DNA from: RCIO01 sp964629765
GTDB lineage: Bacteria > Pseudomonadota > Alphaproteobacteria > Rhizobiales > Rhizobiaceae
Assembly (NCBI GenBank): GCA_964629765.1
Contig: CAZVTK010000001.1
Location: forward strand, 1 to 64,000
Direction: 5' to 3'
DNA length: 64,000 bases
Shown here: in pieces, positions 58,480 to 64,000 of the stretch
Position numbering within the stretch: position 1 is the first letter of the stretch
Layout of the letters: each line of letters starts with the position of its first letter
Notes under the pieces: model-generated
What the model saw: the letters and a program-made list of their open reading frames with translations, nothing else
The model's database searches: none
What the model was told of the DNA's origin: nothing
Made by a program: the position numbers and the translations under genes

Positions 58480-59985
58480 ATGGAGCTGCTCGACCACCTC
58501 GCCATCGGCTTTGCCGCGGCGGCCACTCCGTCCAACCTGCTGTTTGCCTTCATCGGCTGCCTGATCGGCACGCTGGTCGGCGTGCTGCCCGGCGTCGCGC
58601 CCACGGCGACCATCGCCATGCTGCTGCCCATCACCTATTCGCTGTCGCCCTCGGCATCGCTGATCATGCTGGCCGGCATCTTCTACGGCGCGCAGTATGG
58701 CGGCTCGACCACGTCCATCCTGCTTAACATGCCGGGCGAGGCTGGATCGGCCGTCACCACCATCGACGGCTACCAGATGGCGCGGTCAGGCCGCGCCGGA
58801 CCGGCGCTTGCCGCGTCGGCCATCGGCTCCTTCGTGGCGGGCTCGTTCGCCACCCTGGTCATCGCCATCTTCGCCATCCCGCTGACCAATGTCGCCCTGC
58901 TGTTCGGACCATGGGAATACTTCTCCCTGATGGTGCTGGGCCTGGTCGTCTCGATCACGCTGGCGCGCGGCTCGATGCTGAAGGCGATCGCCATGGTCGT
59001 GTTCGGCCTGCTCGCCGGTCTCGTCGGCTCGGACGTCTATACGGGCGCCCTGCGGTTCACCATGGAGAATGATTTCCTGGCAGACGGCCTCGCGCTCGTC
59101 GGCGTCTCGATCGGCATCTTCGGCCTCGCAGAGATCATCCGCAACCTGGAGGCGCATGGCGAACGACAGGTCAAGATCACCGAGGTCGGCTCCCTGATAC
59201 CCACCCGCGAGGATTTCAAGCGCATGGTTGCGCCGATCATGCGCGGCACGGTCATCGGCAGCGTGCTCGGCATCCTTCCGGGCGGCGGCGTGCTCCTGTC
59301 GTCCTTTGCCGCCTACGCCATCGAGAAGAAGGTTTCGACACACGCTCATGAGTTCGGTCACGGCGCCATCGAGGGCGTGGCCGCGCCCGAGTCGGCCAAC
59401 AATTCGGCTGCGCAGACCTCTTTCATCCCGATGCTGACGCTCGGCATCCCCTCCAGCGCGACCATGGCGCTGATGATCGGCGCGATGATCATCCAGGGCA
59501 TCGTGCCCGGCCCGAGCCTCGCGGCCAACCAGCCGGCGCTGTTCTGGGGCGTCATCGTCTCCATGTGGATCGGCAATGCCATGCTGGTCATCCTGAACCT
59601 GCCGCTGATCCAGATCTGGGTCTGGTTCCTGCGCATCCCCTATTACGTGCTGTTCCCGGCGATCCTCACCTTCGCGACGATCGGCGTCTACAGCGTGAAC
59701 GGCAATGTCTGGGACCTCTATACGCTGAGCGCCTTCGGCGTGATCGGCTACATCCTTTTCCGCCTGGATTGCGAGCCGGCGCCGTTCATCCTCGGCTTCG
59801 TGCTCGGGCCCATGCTGGAGGAACATTTCCGCCGCTCGATGATCGTCTCGCGCGGCGACGTGACGGCGGTGCTCGACCACCCATTGAGCGTGGCGCTGCT
59901 GCTGGCCTCGCTGGCCGTTCTGGTGATCAGCGTGCTGCCGGCCGTGACACGCAAGCGCGACGCGGTCTTCGTCGAGGAGGATTGA
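58480..59985 (+). CDS. tctA: tripartite tricarboxylate transporter permease TctA
   Basis: A 501-residue polytopic permease of the usual length. LIGTLVGVLPGVAPTATIAM, FYGAQYGGSTTSILLNMPGE and GRAGPALAASAIGSF are the TctA hallmark blocks, and a second Gly/Pro-rich repeat reads LGILPGGGVLLSSFAAYA. It is 4 bp downstream of tctB and ends the operon, converging on the scpB-like gene with a GC-rich dyad (59986-60007) between them. Confidence 0.95.
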   Translation: MELLDHLAIGFAAAATPSNLLFAFIGCLIGTLVGVLPGVAPTATIAMLLPITYSLSPSASLIMLAGIFYGAQYGGSTTSILLNMPGEAGSAVTTIDGYQMARSGRAGPALAASAIGSFVAGSFATLVIAIFAIPLTNVALLFGPWEYFSLMVLGLVVSITLARGSMLKAIAMVVFGLLAGLVGSDVYTGALRFTMENDFLADGLALVGVSIGIFGLAEIIRNLEAHGERQVKITEVGSLIPTREDFKRMVAPIMRGTVIGSVLGILPGGGVLLSSFAAYAIEKKVSTHAHEFGHGAIEGVAAPESANNSAAQTSFIPMLTLGIPSSATMALMIGAMIIQGIVPGPSLAANQPALFWGVIVSMWIGNAMLVILNLPLIQIWVWFLRIPYYVLFPAILTFATIGVYSVNGNVWDLYTLSAFGVIGYILFRLDCEPAPFILGFVLGPMLEEHFRRSMIVSRGDVTAVLDHPLSVALLLASLAVLVISVLPAVTRKRDAVFVEED

Positions 59986-60047
59986 CGCCGGCGCGCGCCG
60001 CGGCGTGACATCGGAAACCGGCAGACCGCCCAGCCGGCAGCGACCGC

Positions 60048-60749
60048 TCAGGACAGCGGATCCTCAACGACGTCGTCCTCTGCCTCTTTCTCGCCCGCCA
60101 GCCCGGTCGGAATATCCCCGGCCAGCAGCTTTTCCTTCGACAGCAGCCCGGCATCCTGGAGCGCCTCGAAATCCGGCAGGTCGCGCAGCGTGTCGAAGCC
60201 GAACTCCAGCAGGAAAGCCTTGGTGGTGACGTAGGTATAGGGCGCGCCCGGCGTCGGGCTGCGCGGGCCCGACGCGATCATCCCGGCGCCGCGCAGATGG
60301 CCGATCAGGTCGCGGCTGACCTCCTTGCCGAAGAAGGACGAAAGCTCCGCTCGCGTGACCGGCTGGAAATAGGCCACGCACATCAGCACCAGCACCTCGG
60401 ACTGCGTGAGATCGACGCTGCGCGTGCGGGCGCCGAGCGCGGTGCGGATGGCGTCGGCATGGACCGACCGGGTCAGGTGCTTCCAGCCTCCGGCGACCGC
60501 CACCAGATCGTAGGGACGGGCGCGCAGCTCATGGCGGATGTCGTCGATCAGAAGATCGATGCTGCATGTCCTGCCGACGATGCGGGCGAGCGCTTCCCGG
60601 CCGACCGGCTCGCTGGCGGCGAATATGGCCGCCTCGACCCGGTTCATCCATTCGCGCCAGCGCACCTCGGGCGGCAGGTGCTCCAGCTCGCGGTCGAACG
60701 GCGTCCCGCCGTCTTCCCCGCCGCGTCGCCTGCGCGCCGTCCCCGCCAT
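60048..60749 (-). CDS. ScpB-like segregation/condensation protein
   Basis: A 233-residue ScpB-type protein made of winged helices. MNRVEAAIFAASEPVGREAL, HELRARPYDLVAVAGGWKHL and LTQSEVLVLMCVAYFQPVTR match the family, as does YVTTKAFLLEFGFDTLRDLPDF. Chromosomal ScpB partners ScpA and SMC, but there is no scpA here. This variant accompanies DUF1403 and an integrase gene near repC, a set seen on rhizobial plasmids, so it may serve plasmid maintenance. Confidence 0.85.
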   Translation of the reverse strand: MAGTARRRRGGEDGGTPFDRELEHLPPEVRWREWMNRVEAAIFAASEPVGREALARIVGRTCSIDLLIDDIRHELRARPYDLVAVAGGWKHLTRSVHADAIRTALGARTRSVDLTQSEVLVLMCVAYFQPVTRAELSSFFGKEVSRDLIGHLRGAGMIASGPRSPTPGAPYTYVTTKAFLLEFGFDTLRDLPDFEALQDAGLLSKEKLLAGDIPTGLAGEKEAEDDVVEDPLS

Positions 60750-60754
60750 CGCCG

Positions 60755-61738
60755 TCAAAGCCCGTAGATGCGGAAGGCCGGGCGGCCGGAGAGCTCGCGC
60801 ACCGCGCCCAGCTCCACCAGCCGCTCGAACAGGCGGCGCAGGCCGCGGTCGCTGATGCCGACGATCCTTTCCGACGCCACCACCGCGTCGTCGGACAAAA
60901 GCCTTTCGACGACGGCGCCGGCCGCCTTGGCCCTCAGCTTCGGCGCGACGGCGAGCAGCCTTTCGGCGCGGCGCCCGAGCTCGGCCGACAGGTCGACGGC
61001 GCGCAGCGCAGCGCGCGCCTGGGCGGCGAGCAGATCCCGTGCGCTCGAGCGGCCGCCGCGCGCGCGCAAAACCGCCTCGCCGCCCAGCAGCGGCACGGCA
61101 TGCGTCCAGCCCAGCCGCTGCGCAACCAGCGCGTCCGCGATCCACGCCGCGGCGTCGCGCGCCGGCCCGTGGCGCTCGGCGATAGCGGCCGCGCCGGTCA
61201 GCACGCCGACCAGCCCCTCCCCGACGCCGAGCTCCCGCAGCCCGTCGGCCATGTCGACGGCGATGTCGTCGGTGCGTCCATGGCCCAGTTCCTCCAGAAC
61301 CCCCGCGATGGCTGCCGCGGTCGACAGCTCGCCGCAGGGCCGCGACGCCAACCTGCGCCACGCCGCGAGCATCCGGCCGGCGGGGCCGGCATCGTCGCCG
61401 CGCCGCGTGAGCAGCACGGCGTCGCGCAGGGCGGCTTCGTCCTCGGCGCGGCCCGCCTGCCTTGCCGTCGCTGCCCCTGCCGCGAGCGCCAGCCGCTGCC
61501 GCCACGCTCCGGCCCATCGTTCCCGCCGCCGCACCACCGCGTCGAGCGCGGCCATGGCAGCGCCGGCCGCCAGCGCGGCCTCTTCCGCTCCCTGCGTGGA
61601 AAAGCCTTGCGCAGCAGGGGTTTGCGCCTCGGCGACCGCCTTTCGCAGCCAGGCCGGCACGGGTGCCGGCGGTGCGGAAGCAAGGCCGCCGGATAGCGGG
61701 CCGTACGGGCGCAGGCGGGGTCCGGAGCGGGGAATCAT
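60755..61738 (-). CDS. DUF1403 family protein
   Basis: A 327-residue Ala/Arg-rich protein. ERWAGAWRQRLALAAGAA, GPAGRMLAAWRRLASRP and GRPAFRIYGL match DUF1403, a family of unknown function found in Rhizobiales, often on plasmids next to scpB-like and recombinase genes. It is 5 bp upstream of the scpB-like gene. The ATG at 61738 is used; ATG at 61789 adds 17 residues of no clear conservation. Confidence 0.78.
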   Translation of the reverse strand: MIPRSGPRLRPYGPLSGGLASAPPAPVPAWLRKAVAEAQTPAAQGFSTQGAEEAALAAGAAMAALDAVVRRRERWAGAWRQRLALAAGAATARQAGRAEDEAALRDAVLLTRRGDDAGPAGRMLAAWRRLASRPCGELSTAAAIAGVLEELGHGRTDDIAVDMADGLRELGVGEGLVGVLTGAAAIAERHGPARDAAAWIADALVAQRLGWTHAVPLLGGEAVLRARGGRSSARDLLAAQARAALRAVDLSAELGRRAERLLAVAPKLRAKAAGAVVERLLSDDAVVASERIVGISDRGLRRLFERLVELGAVRELSGRPAFRIYGL

Positions 61739-61815
61739 GGTCGGGCAGGATGGATCATAGCGGCGCTTCTGGCAATCGAAAGACACCATAACCGCCGCGC
61801 ATGTCGTTTGCTAAG

Positions 61816-61846
61816 AACGACCGATAATGTTGCATTATCGGTCGTT
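61816..61846. promoter_or_regulatory. 31-bp palindrome upstream of the integrase gene
   Basis: AACGACCGATAATG (61816-61829), TTG, CATTATCGGTCGTT (61833-61846): perfect 14-bp arms with a 3-bp spacer, in the divergent region between the DUF1403 and integrase genes. It lies 17 bp before the integrase ATG. It may be an operator, a recombination half-site pair or a partition-type site. A terminator role is less likely, since only TTAT follows. Confidence 0.6.
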
Positions 61847-61863
61847 TTATCTTCATATAGGAA

Positions 61864-63156
61864 ATGGCCTCTCTCGTCGATCAAAGCCCCGAAAAACGTA
61901 CTCCGCATCGCTCCGCTCGACCACAGGAAACCGCGCCCCCTCTCGATCGGCATGCTGTCGACCAAAGCATGCCGGCGGCCGGGCCCGACGCTTCGATCGA
62001 CGACGACATGCCCGATATCATCGACGTCGTCCTGGAGATGGGCCGCGCAGCGGAAGAGCCGCCAGGGCAAACCGAGGCCCTCCGCCATGGCTCCGGGCGT
62101 TCGTCGTTCGGAAAGCCGGATCGTTGGCTTTCCGCCGGCGAGCCCGACCGCTCCTCACCCCCTCCCCTTCCGGCACATCTCGACGCGCTGGCCGATCGCG
62201 CCCGCGACTATGTCGAGGCAGCGAGCTCGGCCAACACGCGCCGCGCCTACGCTTCGGACTGGAAGCATTTTTGTTCCTGGTGCCGACGTCAGGGCATTGA
62301 GCCATTCCCGCCCGATCCCCAAGTGGTTGGGCTCTACATCGCTGCCTGCGCTTCAGGCACCGCGACCGGCGACAGGAAGCCGAACTCCGTGTCGACGATC
62401 GAACGCCGGCTCTCCTCGCTGACCTGGAACTATGCGCAGCGCGGCCAGCCGCTCGACAGGAAGGACCGCCACATCGCCACCGTCATGGCCGGCATCCGCA
62501 ACAGGCACGCAGCCCCGCCCCGCCAGAAAGAGGCGGTGTTGCCCGAGGATCTGATCCCCATGCTGGAAACGCTCGACCGCGGCACCCTGCGCGGCTTGCG
62601 CGACCGGGCCATGCTGCTGCTGGGCTTTGCCGGCGGCTTGCGCCGCTCCGAGGTCGTCGGTCTCGATTGCGGCCGCGACCAGACCGAGGATTCTTCCGGC
62701 TGGATCGAACTGCTCGACAAGGGCATGCTGTTGCGGCTGCGCGGCAAGACCGGCTGGCGCGAGGTCGAGGTCGGGCGCGGCTCGTCCGACACGACCTGCC
62801 CGGTGGTTGCGCTGGAGACCTGGCTCAAGCTTGCCCGCATCGCGCACGGCCCCGTGTTCCGGCGCGTCACCGGCCAGGGCAAGGCGGTCGGCGCCAACCG
62901 GCTCAACGACCAGGAGGTCGCCCGCCTCGTCAAGCGCACTGCGCTGGCGGCCGGTGTGCGCGGAGATCTGCCGGCGGGCGAACGCGGAACGATGTTTGCG
63001 GGCCATTCGCTCCGCGCCGGCCTGGCGTCCTCGGCCGAGGTCGACGAACGCTACGTCCAGAAGCAACTTGGCCATGCCAGCGCCGAGATGACCCGCAAGT
63101 ATCAGCGGCGGCGCGACCGTTTTCGCGTCAATCTAACCAAGGCGTCGGGGCTATAG
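61864..63156 (+). CDS. tyrosine-type site-specific recombinase/integrase
   Basis: A 430-residue phage-integrase family protein. The SAM-like core-binding domain is at about 105-215 (ANTRRAYASDWKHFCSWC) and the catalytic domain at about 225-420. Arg260 (GGLRRSEV), His381-x2-Arg384 (GHSLRAG), His404 (LGHAS) and Tyr413 (RKYQRR) form the active site. The first ~100 residues are low-complexity and not conserved. It probably resolves plasmid multimers or mobilises a module, given the neighbouring repC, DUF1403 and scpB-like genes. Confidence 0.9.
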   Translation: MASLVDQSPEKRTPHRSARPQETAPPLDRHAVDQSMPAAGPDASIDDDMPDIIDVVLEMGRAAEEPPGQTEALRHGSGRSSFGKPDRWLSAGEPDRSSPPPLPAHLDALADRARDYVEAASSANTRRAYASDWKHFCSWCRRQGIEPFPPDPQVVGLYIAACASGTATGDRKPNSVSTIERRLSSLTWNYAQRGQPLDRKDRHIATVMAGIRNRHAAPPRQKEAVLPEDLIPMLETLDRGTLRGLRDRAMLLLGFAGGLRRSEVVGLDCGRDQTEDSSGWIELLDKGMLLRLRGKTGWREVEVGRGSSDTTCPVVALETWLKLARIAHGPVFRRVTGQGKAVGANRLNDQEVARLVKRTALAAGVRGDLPAGERGTMFAGHSLRAGLASSAEVDERYVQKQLGHASAEMTRKYQRRRDRFRVNLTKASGL

Positions 63157-63254
63157 AAATGACCGGGGAGAGCAAGGTTTTCACTTTGGCGCTCACGCAC
63201 TGAAGCTTGCAGTTCGGGCTGGCCGCGCCCCGCGCAAACGACAGCGCAAAATCG

Positions 63255-64000
63255 TCATTTCCACCCCTTCCCTCTGAGCGACCTTTCCAGCGCGCCGCTG
63301 ATCTCCAGCGACGCCGGTTTGTCGCCGTCGGGTCCATCTGTCTGCCCAACCTCCCCGAGATCGTGCCCCTTCCCGGCCGCAACGCCTTCCAGCTTCGCCA
63401 TCTTGGCGTTGAGAAGCGCCATGATCATCGGCCATGTCGAGAACTGGCCGTCCCGGGCTCGATCCGTCAGGCTTCGCAGATAACCGCCACCGCTCCTGAT
63501 CCGGTCGGTTTTTTCCAGGATCGCGGCGAGCGTCGTGGCCGCATCGTTCGCACCCATGACCTCGACCGCCTCCTGCCAGGCGCTGGGGCTGATGCCCAAA
63601 TAGGGTCGCGCCGCTTCGGCCGCGGCCAGCAGATCCCGCCACGTCCGTATCGGGCGGCTGCCGGCATGGTTCGCGATGTCCGGGCAGGCGCTCAGCACCA
63701 GGCTCAGCGGCAATTCACGTTGGGGCAAGGCGCGCACATTGTCGGTTTTTTCGCCGTCGCCGCTCGCTTCATGTATTTTTTCTGTGCTGTATCTTGGTTC
63801 ACCGGTAGGATTTTTATCGGTGTTTGAATTTTGTAAGTGGCGCTCAGTTTGAGACTCATTGGCGCTTGAATTCTGTGATTTCACGAACAATTCCAACGTC
63901 TGGTGGACATCAGCCCAGAGGTGCTCCATCTCGTCGACGATCGCCTCGAGCACGTCGCGGGATGCCGTGCGCGGCAGGCGCGCGATGATTGCCTCATAGC
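63255..64000 (-). CDS. repC: plasmid replication initiator RepC, C-terminal part (5' end outside window)
   Basis: About 248 codons of a RepC-type initiator. The frame is open to the window edge (YEAIIARLPRT... at the boundary). The variable linker has NSSANESQTERHLQNSNTDK, a type common in RepC, followed by the conserved LPLSLVLSACPDIANHAG, TWRDLLAAAEAARPYLGISP and GGYLRSLTDRARDGQFS. RepC of repABC replicons starts replication, usually from an origin inside its own gene. repA and repB would lie to the right, outside the window. A GTG at 63953 is internal and not a start. Confidence 0.9.
   Translation of the reverse strand, partial: YEAIIARLPRTASRDVLEAIVDEMEHLWADVHQTLELFVKSQNSSANESQTERHLQNSNTDKNPTGEPRYSTEKIHEASGDGEKTDNVRALPQRELPLSLVLSACPDIANHAGSRPIRTWRDLLAAAEAARPYLGISPSAWQEAVEVMGANDAATTLAAILEKTDRIRSGGGYLRSLTDRARDGQFSTWPMIMALLNAKMAKLEGVAAGKGHDLGEVGQTDGPDGDKPASLEISGALERSLRGKGWK

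Noticed and set aside
59986..60007. GC-rich hairpin between tctA and the scpB-like gene as a terminator
   Set aside because: There is no U tract on either side; it may assist termination but cannot be called an intrinsic terminator.
1..64000. CRISPR arrays, intact tRNA or rRNA genes
   Set aside because: No regularly spaced repeats with unique spacers, and no complete cloverleaf or rRNA sequence, were seen when reading the intergenic regions.

Overview
The window is GC-rich, tightly packed alphaproteobacterial DNA. A Rhizobiales host (Mesorhizobium/Phyllobacteriaceae type) is likely, because the right end carries the 3' part of a repABC-type repC gene beside a tyrosine recombinase, a ScpB-like gene and a DUF1403 gene, and because branched-chain-amino-acid-type (HAAT/Liv) ABC transporters, Bug/TctC binding proteins and class III CoA-transferases are abundant. 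This is inference from gene content; no rRNA or intact tRNA is present. The repC gene suggests a plasmid, a chromid or an integrated repABC element.

Layout. (1) 1-1600: the C-terminal end of pntB (NADP transhydrogenase beta) and an AAA/DUF4143 ATPase gene. (2) 1.6-31.5 kb: a large catabolic region for an unidentified carboxylic acid handled as CoA thioesters. It has a Liv-type ABC transporter (fused LivHM permease, LivG, LivF; binding protein at 11.9 kb), two AMP-forming acyl-CoA ligases, three crotonase-family proteins, three isovaleryl-CoA-dehydrogenase-like acyl-CoA dehydrogenases, a thiolase, four SDRs, an Old-Yellow-Enzyme-type reductase, a Gfo/Idh/MocA oxidoreductase, a molybdopterin oxidoreductase, a metallo-beta-lactamase-fold hydrolase, an Asp/Glu racemase-family protein, an APH-fold kinase, and TetR and LuxR regulators. 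Three intergenic regions share an ACAAACGNNCGTTTGT-like palindrome, so this looks like one regulon. The APH-fold kinase next to a CoA ligase and near acyl-CoA dehydrogenases recalls the LvaA/ACAD11 route, in which a hydroxyacyl-CoA is phosphorylated before elimination.

(3) 31.85-42.65 kb: a non-phosphorylative L-fucose-type sugar pathway (FucU mutarotase, aldose dehydrogenase, lactonase, UxaA-family dehydratase, DapA-family aldolase) resembling the Campylobacter jejuni fuc locus. It carries a double-wHTH GntR regulator and a second Liv-type transporter with an unusual LivM-LivG fusion. (4) 42.8-60 kb: CoA-transferase and TPP-dependent lyase genes (Frc/Oxc-like), a tandem fused CoA-transferase, LysR and GntR regulators, a Bug/TctC binding protein with tctBA 8 kb away, an isochorismatase, a thiolase-like/DUF35 pair, SDR, SMP-30, MmgE/PrpD and amidohydrolase genes. 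This is probably uptake and breakdown of an organic acid or sugar acid. (5) 60-64 kb: the plasmid-type module scpB-like, DUF1403, integrase and repC.

Two related ~270-bp MITE-like elements with imperfect inverted ends flank the crotonase gene at 1.9-2.7 kb. Each ends exactly on the TAG stop codon of the gene it follows.
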